64,000 nt of DNA, from positions 25,828-89,827 of the forward strand of contig JAJFFG010000005.1 of assembly GCA_021776825.1 (NCBI GenBank), written 5' to 3'. Of the stretch, positions 1 through 7,485 are shown one piece after another (the first letter of the stretch is position 1; every line of letters starts with the position of its first letter). A program made the translations under genes and the position numbers. The notes under the pieces were generated by a model. That model was not told the origin of the DNA, ran no database searches, and saw only the letters and a list, made by a program, of their open reading frames with translations. The stretch comes from Planctomycetota bacterium. Lineage in GTDB: Bacteria > Planctomycetota > JAJSAM01 > JAJVHW01.

Positions 1-1
1 G

Positions 2-634
2 ACGACGCAAGGCGAGACGACAACTCGTCGTGCGCCCGCTCCCCGCCCCGCGAACGCGCGGCGCCGCAAGGAGGACACCTCGCACGAGGCGCTCATGCGC
101 GCTCTGCGGGACGAGTCGAGCACCCACTCGCTCTTCTCGAAGGTCTGCTTCATGGCCCGCGCTCGATACGGCATCCTCCCGCAGGACGCCGAGGACATCT
201 TTCACGAAGCCGTAGTCACGTATCTCTCGATCCACTCGCGTTACCCGCCGCGTGACAATCACTTCGGACTCCTCGTGGGCATCTTCCACAAGAAGTCACT
301 CGAGCACCTCGGTTCACGTGAACGCACCGGTCGCGTGAACCGTCGTTTCGTGGCGCGCCTACGCTCCCACCGACCGAACGTCGCCCGCGGCGAGGACCCG
401 AAGGGTGCTGCCGTCGAGCGCGTGATCCGCGGCGAGGACGCCGACCTGATCCGTGCGGCGATCGGCTCGCTGAACGAGGAGGGGCGTGAGATGCTCCTGA
501 CCCTCGCGGAGGGCCGGATGTCGCGCCTGGAGATGATCGAGTTCCTCGGCATCAACCGGAACACGTTCGACACGCGACTTCGCTCGCTCCGCCTGAAGCT
601 GCGCTCGACCCTCGAGCGTCAGGGCGTCATCTAG
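2..634 (+). CDS. ECF-like RNA polymerase sigma factor, 5' end outside window
   Basis: Small sigma-70-like protein expected to direct RNA polymerase to a limited promoter set. From the first methionine at 95 it has 179 residues, but the frame is open to base 2 and the preceding residues look like protein, so the true start is probably left of the window. Counting from that methionine, residues 12-75 resemble region 2 (acidic DAEDIFHEAV helix followed by aromatic residues) and 115-175 resemble region 4, with EEGREMLLTLAEG leading into a helix-turn-helix containing EFLGINRNTFDTR. Regions 1.1 and 3 are absent, as in ECF factors. The stop overlaps the convergent gene at 627-2197 by 8 bases. A sigma-like regulator that does not bind polymerase cannot be excluded. 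No anti-sigma gene is visible. Confidence 0.7.
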   Translation, partial: TTQGETTTRRAPAPRPANARRRKEDTSHEALMRALRDESSTHSLFSKVCFMARARYGILPQDAEDIFHEAVVTYLSIHSRYPPRDNHFGLLVGIFHKKSLEHLGSRERTGRVNRRFVARLRSHRPNVARGEDPKGAAVERVIRGEDADLIRAAIGSLNEEGREMLLTLAEGRMSRLEMIEFLGINRNTFDTRLRSLRLKLRSTLERQGVI

Positions 635-2197
635 CCTTTGACGCGCGGAGCGTCTTGATCCACGTCGTCAGGACGTCGATCGCCGCCTTGTCCGGGACCG
701 CGGACGCCAGCGGTGGCATGCGACCCGGACCGCGCTGCTGCATGCGGTGCAGCACGATGCTCTCGCCGGGCTTGCGGGGGACGAGCAACCGAGCGTTACT
801 CACGCCGAGGTCACCGTGAGTCGGTGCGACGTCCACGAGACCCGTCTCGGCGAGCGGAGTGGTTGCCCGGAGATCCAGATGAGTCACCAATGGCGCGCCC
901 GGTCGGTGGCAGAACGAGCAGTTCGCATCGAGGCGGCGTCGAAGCCCTCGGCGCTGCGGCGGATGACCCGAGTCTCGAGCAGCCTCTGCCGCCCGCGCCT
1001 GTCCGGCACAGCGAACGACTTCACGACCGAAGCCCCGACGGGAAGCTCGAACGCTTCGTCGTCACTCCACGTCATCGCCGTGCCGGGTGCGAGGACGACG
1101 AAGCGCTCCTTCGACGCGCCGTCCGACCAGAGTGGAGAGCGGACGCCGTAGCGAAGGGCACCCGCGACGGGAGTACCCGCCGCGACGTCCGAGAACAGCC
1201 CGGTCTCCGAGAGCAGGTCCGGGAACGGAGGCGGAGGAGGCGGCCCGTCCGTGGGCTCCAACCGACGCACCGAGCCCGAGAGCAAGCAGACGGCCAGGGG
1301 CCCGACGAGGTCGCCGCTCGGCTCGGCGCCGCGTCGGAACGCCTCGAGACCCTCTCGCGCGTTCCAGCCGTGATTGCCGCCCCGCCGCAGGATGCCGACC
1401 TCCTCGAACCGGTTCTGACCGACGGCGGCGCCCCACATCTCGCCCGTCTCCCGATCGAACGAGAACCGCCAGACGTTGCGAAGCCCGTAGGCCCAGATCT
1501 CCGCGCGGGCGTTGCGACGCCGCGCGAACGGGTTGTCGTCCGGGATCCCATACGGACGACGTCCCGACTTCGCATCGACGTCGACGCGGAGGATCGTCCC
1601 GAGCAGCGTGCCGAGGTCCTGGCCGTGGCCGTGCGGATCGTTCGCCGCGCCTCCGTCGCCGAAGCTGGCGTAGAGCATGCCGTCCGGTCCGAACGCGAGC
1701 ATCCCGCCGTTGTGGTTGCCGTACGGCTGCGGCACTTCCAGGAGCGTGCGCTCGGTCTGCGGGTCGGCGCGGCTGCGCGTGGCGTCCGGGGCGACGAACT
1801 CGCTGATGACGCCGCGTCGATCGCGGCCGCGTTGGAACGCGCGCGAGTAGTGCACGAAGAGGCGTCCGTTGGTTGCGAACTGGGGGTGGAACGCCAGTCC
1901 GAGCAGACCCTCTTCGTTGTGGCGACGGCTCACCTGGTCAGAGATGTCCAAGAAGACCGTTCGCTCTCCTGCGCGATCGACGGCCACGATCCGGCCGTCC
2001 TGCTCCAGCACGAGGAAGCGGTCGCTGTCGTCTGGGGCCTGCGTCAGGAAGACCGGGCGTCGGAAGGCGCCGCCCGGGAACGCCTCGGTGAGTCGCACGC
2101 CGCCGGAGCTCGGCGCGGCCTCCTGGGCTCCGACGGGGCATGCGGTCAGGAGCATCAATAGGATAACCAGCGCGATTCGCGGTGCCGTCACGTGCAT
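627..2197 (-). pseudogene. PQQ-type sugar dehydrogenase / cytochrome c fusion, broken by deletion and frameshift
   Basis: Probably a periplasmic or membrane-anchored glucose/sorbosone-dehydrogenase beta-propeller passing electrons to a C-terminal c-type haem. The start at 2197 gives a lipoprotein-like signal (LLMLLTACPVGAQ). Propeller blocks follow: EEGLLGLAFHPQF, NHNGGMLAFGPDGMLY, FGDGGAANDPHGHGQ, EIWAYGLRNVWRFSFD. A second domain contains SPLWSDGASKERF and GASVVKSFAVPD. This frame ends at 884 in unrelated residues. In the next frame the haem motif CSFCH (bases 906-920) continues to the true end at 627. Relatives I know have over 100 more residues, with another CxxCH, between these parts, so an internal out-of-frame deletion near 925-935 fits better than one sequencing error. 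It may be a dead gene or a misassembly. Confidence 0.7.
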
Positions 2198-2436
2198 GGC
2201 CGGATCGTATCCGGTCCGACATGGGGTGCAGGCCGTCGCACGATCCGACAAACCCGGAGGCGCAAACGAGCGCGAGCCGCTATCCTCCGCAGCGGAATAG
2301 GGCCCGGGCCCGCTCTGTTGAGGCGTCGTGACGGAGTTTGCGGAGGCCGCCGCGGTTCGTCCCCCGAGGCCATCGGGGATGTGGAAGACACGGCCAATTC
2401 GCCCCGCGTGCGGGGTCATCTGGAGGAGACCGTTCG

Positions 2437-2700
2437 ATGGAGAACAAGAAGATCTTCGGTGCCCTGCGCGCCACCACGCTGGCTGCGCTGTGCGCCGGCG
2501 GCCTCATGCTCGTCACAACCGCTTGCTGCAGCGCCCAGAAGAGCGATGGCGGCGATTCGGCCGCCAAGAGCTCCGGCGAGAAGTCCTGCGGCGACAAGTC
2601 GTGTGGCGACAAGTCGTGCGGCGAGAAGAGCTGTGGCGACAAGTCCAGCGGTGAGAAGAGCTGCGGCGAGAAGAGCTGCGGCGAGAAGTCCTGCGGCTAG
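2437..2700 (+). CDS. Small lipoprotein with Lys-Ser-Cys-Gly repeats
   Basis: An 87-residue exported protein. The start at 2437 follows a GGAGGA site at 2422-2427. A basic hydrophobic signal ends in LVTTACCS, giving a plausible lipobox Cys. The mature part is almost entirely a five-residue repeat (E/D)KSCG: ten clear units, eight written KSCG and two in which Ser replaces Cys (KSSG). Single cysteines spaced five apart in a charged Gly-rich chain resemble copper-buffering low-complexity peptides such as HvfA-type precursors with EGKCG repeats, which DUF692 (MNIO) enzymes modify. No such enzyme or HvfC-like partner is visible nearby, so the resemblance concerns the peptide only. Metal binding is an inference. 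A strong terminator follows at 2724. Confidence 0.75.
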   Translation: MENKKIFGALRATTLAALCAGGLMLVTTACCSAQKSDGGDSAAKSSGEKSCGDKSCGDKSCGEKSCGDKSSGEKSCGEKSCGEKSCG

Positions 2701-2723
2701 ATCTCTCGATGACGAGTGATCGG

Positions 2724-2755
2724 GGCGGCGTCCGAGAGGGCGCCGCCTCTTTCGA
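2724..2755 (+). terminator. Intrinsic terminator after the KSCG-repeat gene
   Basis: A perfect 7-bp stem, GGCGGCG at 2724-2730 and CGCCGCC at 2741-2747, encloses a 10-nt loop and is followed by TCTTT. It lies 24 bases after the stop of the repeat lipoprotein. Confidence 0.75.
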
Positions 2756-3151
2756 TTCCGCGCCGCCGCGCCGCCGCGCCGCGCCGCGCGGCGCGAACGA
2801 CGATCGCGGACAGGAGCGGGGAGGGGCGCGGACGCGGTCCCCGTTGCGGGCGCCTCTGCCGGCGGGCGGGAGCGGAGCAGGAGGCCCCGGGACCCTGCCG
2901 GGTGCGTGCGGGGATCGGGCGGAACCGTAGGAGGGACCGGCGGCGTCGCGCGATCTCCATCTGCGCACTCGCGGGATGGACGCGCTTCAGCGGCGCTGCC
3001 TGAGCGGCGCCTACCCCGTGTCCATCGGGACCCCCGCCCCTCTGTCCACGGGGCCGCCTATCCCCAGGGCGACCCATCCACCGGGCCGCGTATCCATCGG
3101 GCCGCGGCGGGACCGCGACGCGGCGGCTCGTTCGACGACCACTGGGAATCG
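2756..3151. other. Gene-free GC-rich stretch
   Basis: About 400 bases with no reading frame that looks coding. It opens with a near-continuous run of CGCCG and CGCGC units (2760-2800). Around 3010-3110 it has a loose degenerate repeat in which variants of CCATCGGG or CCACGGGG alternate with CCGC and GTATCC. I see no promoter or RNA structure I can name. Confidence 0.5.
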
Positions 3152-3185
3152 TCACGGGCGGCCTGCCGAAGCAGACCGCCCGTGA
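3152..3185. terminator. Perfect 10-bp hairpin at the 3' side of the minus-strand gene
   Basis: TCACGGGCGG (3152-3161) pairs with CCGCCCGTGA (3176-3185), and an inner TGC/GCA pair extends the stem. It lies 41 bases beyond the stop of the gene at 3226-3684. Neither side has a T-run, so it may stop transcripts inefficiently or act as an mRNA 3'-end stabiliser. Two copies of GATGAGGTCAGGCC lie between it and the gene end (about 3196-3232). Confidence 0.5.
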
Positions 3186-3225
3186 GCGTTGCGATGGATG
3201 AGGTCAGGCCGTCAGATCGATGAGG

Positions 3226-3684
3226 TCAGGCCGAGGCGTTGCGGCGTCGGAGGAGCAGCAGCAGGCCCATCAGGACGACGATGGCGATGCATCCGCCGCC
3301 ACTGACCCAACTCGTGAGGTAGAGAAGCGAGGCTGACTGATAGGGGTACTCGCCCTCTCCGGCCGCCGAACCGGCCGCCAGGAGCGCCAGGCTCTCGTCT
3401 TCCACCGGCCGGATGACGCCGGAGTCGTCGAAGAGCAGGATGCGATCCGTCTCCAACTCGGGTTTGGGATTCGAGCCGTAGATCGCGACGATCGCCGCCG
3501 CGCGCTGCGGCTCCGGAACCTCGAGATCGGAGATCTCGCGTTCGAACTCGACGGTGGCCTCGTCGTTCACGGTCGCGAGCAGGATCACGTCCTGCCCCCA
3601 GACGCTGTCCGCGAGCATGCCGGCGGGATAGGCCAGGGCCGCAGCCGCGGCCACGATGAGAAGGAGTCGGATGAGCATCTGCAC
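3226..3684 (-). CDS. Small membrane protein of unknown function
   Basis: A 152-residue protein. I chose the GTG start at 3684 because an AGGAGG site (3692-3697) lies seven bases upstream; an ATG follows two codons later. Residues about 3-25 form an alanine-rich hydrophobic segment (signal anchor or signal peptide). A polar domain of about 95 residues follows, rich in Glu and Asp, and a second hydrophobic segment (IAIVVLMGLLLLL) lies near the C-terminus before RRRNASA. The topology fits an outward-facing domain anchored at both ends, or a cleaved signal plus C-terminal anchor. I do not recognise the family. It lies downstream of the YceI gene on the same strand, separated by a compound hairpin, so it is probably transcribed separately. 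Confidence 0.65.
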   Translation of the reverse strand: MQMLIRLLLIVAAAAALAYPAGMLADSVWGQDVILLATVNDEATVEFEREISDLEVPEPQRAAAIVAIYGSNPKPELETDRILLFDDSGVIRPVEDESLALLAAGSAAGEGEYPYQSASLLYLTSWVSGGGCIAIVVLMGLLLLLRRRNASA

Positions 3685-3766
3685 GATGGCGCCTCCTGGG
3701 GCTGGATGTCCTGAGTCGGAAGAATGCTCGCCGTCGGACGGGCTTCGGTGACGGCACCACAAGGCA

Positions 3767-3812
3767 CCAGGCTCCCTCCAGCGACTCTAGCGAGTCAGTG
3801 AAGAGAGCCTGG
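3767..3812. terminator. Compound hairpin between YceI gene and next minus-strand gene
   Basis: Outer arms CCAGGCTC (3767-3774) and GAGCCTGG (3805-3812) pair perfectly. Inside them GACTC (3783-3787) pairs with GAGTC (3792-3796). It lies between the stop of the YceI gene (3929) and the start of the next gene (3684), where a terminator for the first would be expected. No T-run follows. Confidence 0.45.
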
Positions 3813-3928
3813 CAGTGACGTGCGGGGCAGGGGAGAGCCGGCTGGCCGAACCCACCCGATGCGAGAACGAGCAGCCGGGTGGAACTCCCAGAGTCCGCGC
3901 CCGGTTTGGCCCTAGCGGCTGATTGCCT

Positions 3929-4576
3929 CTAGCGGCCGGGCTTCGTGGTCGAGGCGAACGCAGAGAACGCCACGTTCCAGGTCTCGCTGACCTTCGGACC
4001 CACCATGTCGGCGTTCGGGATCTTGATGTCGTGGTCGCCGAACTTCACGTCGAAGCGCGCCGCGACCTTGACCCAAGAGCCCTTGCCGAGCCGCTTGGCG
4101 ACGGAGGCAGGGAGCTTCGTCACCGTCGCGTCGATCGTGCGCTCGTGCGTCACGCCGTGGATCGTGAGGTTGCCCTTCACCTTGGCGGTGTAGATGCCCT
4201 TGGCCGCGTTCTTCGCCGTGAGGGTGATGTCGCCGCTCTTCAGCGTGATCTCGGGGTAGTTCTCGGCGTCGAGCCACTGGTCGCTGCGCAGGTGCTCGTC
4301 CCGCGTCGGGAGGCCGGTCTTCAGCCCGGAGACGGGAATCGACAGGCTGCACTTGCCCTTGCCGTCTTCGAGGTCGAGGAAGCACTGGCCGCCCATCTCG
4401 TTCGAGCTGCCGTAGATCGTCTCGATCTCGGCCTCGGAGACGAACGAGATGTTCGTGTGCTTCGTGTGGCTGCCGAAGTAGTAGAGCGTGCCCGAGTCCT
4501 GCGCGGCGGCCGCGCCGCCGGCGAGCCCCGCGGTGACGACGAGCGCGAGCGCTCCAGCGATGAGTGACGTGCGCAT
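3929..4576 (-). CDS. YceI family periplasmic lipid-binding protein
   Basis: A 215-residue secreted protein of the YceI family, lipocalin-like barrels that bind isoprenoid-type lipids in the periplasm. The ATG at 4576 is preceded by AGGAGG. Residues 1-25 are a typical signal peptide ending in GGAAAAQD. The family pattern follows: an N-terminal strand with HTKHTNISFVSEAEIETIYG, then LRSDQWLDAENYPEITLKS (the usual HLRS-DFFDAENYP block), KGNLTIHGVTHERTIDATV, and a C-terminal block FGDHDIKIPNADMVGPKVSE. Length is slightly above the usual 190. No redox or quinone partner is adjacent, so its ligand cannot be inferred from context. Confidence 0.9.
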   Translation of the reverse strand: MRTSLIAGALALVVTAGLAGGAAAAQDSGTLYYFGSHTKHTNISFVSEAEIETIYGSSNEMGGQCFLDLEDGKGKCSLSIPVSGLKTGLPTRDEHLRSDQWLDAENYPEITLKSGDITLTAKNAAKGIYTAKVKGNLTIHGVTHERTIDATVTKLPASVAKRLGKGSWVKVAARFDVKFGDHDIKIPNADMVGPKVSETWNVAFSAFASTTKPGR

Positions 4577-4705
4577 TTCTGCCTCCTGTCGAGATCCGTT
4601 CCTGGCGGCTTCGCGCCGCTGGGACCTCCAACAGCGCTCTCCCGCGCGACATTCCCCGGCGACCCGGCTTGGCGGTTGCCGTCGCGCCGTGTACCACGGT
4701 GCGCC

Positions 4706-4993
4706 ATGTCCGAGCCCGACGAGGACCCTGTGGTTTGTATCTGTTTCCACGTACCGCGTGGGAAGGTCATCCGGTACGTGCGACGGGAGCGACCGCGCGT
4801 CGTCTCGTTGATCTCGGAGTGCCTCTCTGCCGGCACGGGCTGCGGCTGGTGCATCCCGTTCCTCGAGCGCATCCACGAGGACGTCATCGCCGGGCGCGAA
4901 CCCGAGCCGGCGATCAGCGCCGAGGAGTACAAGGCCCGCCGCCTGGAGTACCGCACGAAGCTCGCCTCCGGCGATCCCGACCCGCGCAGCTAG
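4706..4993 (+). CDS. BFD-type [2Fe-2S] ferredoxin-like protein
   Basis: A 95-residue protein with the Cys pattern of bacterioferritin-associated ferredoxin: CxC in VVCICFHV (about residues 10-12) and CxxC in GTGCGWC about 33 residues later, with helices around them. Members bind a [2Fe-2S] cluster and deliver electrons, in the best known case to release iron from bacterioferritin. I chose the ATG at 4706 because upstream residues are not family-like. The C-terminal 35 residues (EEYKARRLEYRTKL) extend beyond the basic domain and are probably helical. No bacterioferritin gene is nearby. Its TAG stop lies in the CTAG that begins repeat element copy A. Confidence 0.8.
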   Translation: MSEPDEDPVVCICFHVPRGKVIRYVRRERPRVVSLISECLSAGTGCGWCIPFLERIHEDVIAGREPEPAISAEEYKARRLEYRTKLASGDPDPRS

Positions 4994-5417
4994 CAGCCCG
5001 TCGGAGTTTGCGCGTCGCCGTGCGTGAGACCGTCTGGGCGACAGGCTGCTAGTTAGACCCCGGCGGGCACCAGAGCGTCGCCGCCGAGGACGATGATCTG
5101 GACCTGAGTGCGATCTTGCGGCGCTGCCTGCACCGAGGCCTCGAGATGGTCTTGGCGGAGTGGACCATGCTCTGCATGGCATGATCCGGGACGGGGCACA
5201 ACCTGCCGAAACGGTCCGCTGCGAGGGCGCGAGCGGCCGTTTCGAGACGGATTCGGCCAGGAACCCGTTCCAGAGCGCCCGCATCGGCCCGGGACGCCGC
5301 ACGCGGCCCGGGCGCGCCACAATTCGACGCCGCTCGCCCACCAGTCGCCCTATGGCTAGCAGGCTGTCGCGCCAACCGCCGCGGCCCGTCGAGGCCGCAA
5401 GTCCGACAGCCTGCTAG
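4990..5417 (+). mobile_element. CTAG-ended hairpin element, copy A, with degenerate transposase tail
   Basis: A 428-bp non-coding element. Each end is a self-complementary hairpin of about 60 nt: 4990-5052 with arms CTAGCAGCCCGTCG and CGACAGGCTGCTAG, and 5356-5417 with arms CTAGCAGGCTGTCG and CGACAGCCTGCTAG. Between them, around 5155-5345, the DNA aligns with copy B at 29394-29779 (inverted), in which the same stretch reads as a transposase C-terminus. Here about 15 extra bases near 5180 break that frame. Both flanking genes, the ferredoxin (left) and the kinase (right), use TAG stops inside the terminal CTAGs. Whether it still moves cannot be judged. Confidence 0.75.
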
Positions 5418-7270
5418 TCGACGAAGTAGTCGCGGAGGATGTCCTTGGCGACCCCCTGGCGGTCGACCATCTCGGCCACTTGGCGATGATTGCTCGACTG
5501 CTTCGCGAGGCCGAGCTCCGCGGCCAGGATCGCGAGATAGACGTTGCCGTCGACGTTGCTCTGGGAGACGAACTTGCGCGTCAGATCCCACATCGCGTCC
5601 GCCGTGACGAACTGCCAGTCGATCTGGCGCGGCAGGTCGCCGGCCTTCGTCTGGACACCCTTGTCGTCCACGCCGACGACCACCTCGTCGCCCCCGGCGT
5701 CCGCCTTCACGACGCTCGCCGAGATGCGGCCGTCGGCCACGCCCTCGTTGGTGCGCCTCTGGAACTCGTCGGCGAGGTACCCGATCCGACGGCGCTTCGC
5801 GCGCCACTCCTGGATCGTCTCGCCCTCGATGTTCGTGTGGCTCGCCGCGAGCTTCTTGGCCGTCGCAAAGTCGAAGAGCTTCAGGGCGGCGGTGATCTCG
5901 TCGCGCCTCGCCTTCGTGCGCGCCTCGACCTCCGCAAGCTCCTGGCGGCGCTCGGCGATCTCGGCCTCTTGCTTGGCGCGCTCGCGGGCGTACGTGGCCT
6001 TCTCGCCGGCCTGCGTTCCGTGGGGTGTCGCGGCGTGATCGCGCGCGACGATTTCCCAGCGCCCGGCCTCGTCCTCCCACTGCTTCGGGTTGTCCTTCGC
6101 CCAGGCCTCGACGGCCTCGAAGGCGGTCCTCGCCGCCGCGGCCCGCGGGTCCTCCACGCTCTTCGGAAGCGGGGTCGTCGTCGTGCCTCCGGTCGTGCTC
6201 ACGCCCCCAGCACCCGCGCCAGTCTCCGGCGCGGTGCTCGGTGCGTCGCCGTTGCCGGTATCCGTCGGCTTGGGGTCGTCGCCCATGATCATGAGGACGC
6301 CGGCGATGACGGCGATGAGTCCGACCACGGCGGCGATGATCACGCCGGTCGAGGGGCCTGACTTCTGCGCCCCGCGAGGTCGACGACCCTTCCCGCCGCG
6401 CGCTGCTCCGCGGCCTCCGCCGCCCGGCTTGCCGCTCTCGAGTAGCGGCTCGAGCAACGCGACGGCCTCGCCAGCGCTCGGGCGGTAGCCCTTCGACGCG
6501 ATCATGAGCTTCTTCGCGACGTCGTCGAAGGCAGTGCCCAGGGCCGAGTTGACCTCGCTCGGGGGCACCAGCTCGGCCGCGATGTGCGCCTGCAGGATCG
6601 CCTTCACGGTCTTGCCGGTGTAGGGGAGCTTACCGGTGAGCATCTGATAGAGGCAGACGCCGAGCGCGTAGACGTCGCTCTTCTCGTCGATCCGCTTGCC
6701 CTGACAGGCCTCGGGGGACATGTAGAGCGGCGTGCCGGCCCGGTTCGCGAGCGCCTTGGGGCCGGCGAGACCGAAGTCCACGACCTTCACCGTCTCGCTG
6801 CCCGCCGCGAGGATGATGTTGGCGGGCTTCACGTCGCGGTGGACGACGCTCTCGGCGTGCGCGGCCTCGAGGGCGCGCGCCGTCTGGAGGGCGATGCGCA
6901 GCGCCTTCTTCAGGGGCAGCGGCTCTCCGTCGGTGAGTCGTTCCTGGAGCGTCTGTCCCGCGACGTACTCCATCAGGATGCAGAGGTGGCCCTCGTCTTC
7001 GACGACGTCCAAAACCTTCACCACGTTCTCGTGGTCGAGGCGGGCGATCGCGCGGGCCTCGCCTTGGAAGTGGTCACGGATCTCGGCCGTCTCGGCGAAC
7101 TCGCCGGAGAGGATCTTGATGGCGATCTCGCGGTCCAGCGGCTCGTAGTGAGCACGGCAGACCCACGAGGTCCGACCCTGCCCGATCGCCTCGCCGACCT
7201 TGCAGCGTGCGAGCGTGACTCCGAGGAACGGATGCGCCGAGGCGGCGCCGGCAGACGGGTTCTGGGGCAT
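5414..7270 (-). CDS. Membrane-anchored Hanks-type serine/threonine protein kinase
   Basis: A 618-residue kinase, cytoplasmic N-terminal catalytic domain and extracytoplasmic tail. Residues about 20-285 form the kinase fold: glycine loop GEAIGQGRTSWV, ATP-site Lys52 in IAIKIL, catalytic loop HRDVKPANI (Asp146, Lys148, Asn151), DFG at 165-167, GTPLYMSPEA activation-segment end, and DEKSDVYALGV. All key residues are present, so it should be active. A Gly/Arg-rich linker (280-305) precedes one membrane segment at about 309-330. The remaining 290 residues begin Thr/Pro/Gly-rich, then become charged and helical around EREARAKQEAEIAERR-like stretches, suggesting a coiled coil. It is divergent from clpC. 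Its TAG stop is in the end of repeat element A. Confidence 0.9.
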   Translation of the reverse strand: MPQNPSAGAASAHPFLGVTLARCKVGEAIGQGRTSWVCRAHYEPLDREIAIKILSGEFAETAEIRDHFQGEARAIARLDHENVVKVLDVVEDEGHLCILMEYVAGQTLQERLTDGEPLPLKKALRIALQTARALEAAHAESVVHRDVKPANIILAAGSETVKVVDFGLAGPKALANRAGTPLYMSPEACQGKRIDEKSDVYALGVCLYQMLTGKLPYTGKTVKAILQAHIAAELVPPSEVNSALGTAFDDVAKKLMIASKGYRPSAGEAVALLEPLLESGKPGGGGRGAARGGKGRRPRGAQKSGPSTGVIIAAVVGLIAVIAGVLMIMGDDPKPTDTGNGDAPSTAPETGAGAGGVSTTGGTTTTPLPKSVEDPRAAAARTAFEAVEAWAKDNPKQWEDEAGRWEIVARDHAATPHGTQAGEKATYARERAKQEAEIAERRQELAEVEARTKARRDEITAALKLFDFATAKKLAASHTNIEGETIQEWRAKRRRIGYLADEFQRRTNEGVADGRISASVVKADAGGDEVVVGVDDKGVQTKAGDLPRQIDWQFVTADAMWDLTRKFVSQSNVDGNVYLAILAAELGLAKQSSNHRQVAEMVDRQGVAKDILRDYFVD

Positions 7271-7448
7271 GCGGAGAGGCTCTCAGACGTAGAATATGGG
7301 GTGGCGAGGATAGCCGTCTGCCCTGACTGTCGATATGGATGACGGGGTGTCAGTTCGTCGGGATCATAGGATCTGTCGCGATCGCGCGGCCAACCCTCGA
7401 TCTTGAGGCTACACTGACCTGGACGAGCCAGGCTCGCCGTAGGCTGGC

Positions 7449-7464
7449 ACGGCATGTGCCGTGA
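7449..7464. promoter_or_regulatory. Palindrome upstream of clpC
   Basis: CACGGCA and TGCCGTG arms are separated by two bases and end 21 bases before the clpC start. The position suits an operator or a 5'-leader hairpin. It does not match the CtsR site known from Firmicutes. The 215-bp region between the divergent kinase and clpC must hold both promoters, but I cannot place -35 and -10 boxes with confidence. Confidence 0.4.
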
Positions 7465-7485
7465 ATGTCGCTGGAGGTACCCGTA

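Noticed and set aside
713..2161. 482-codon plus-strand frame over the dehydrogenase gene
   Set aside because: Arg-rich shadow; the minus strand holds recognisable dehydrogenase and haem motifs.
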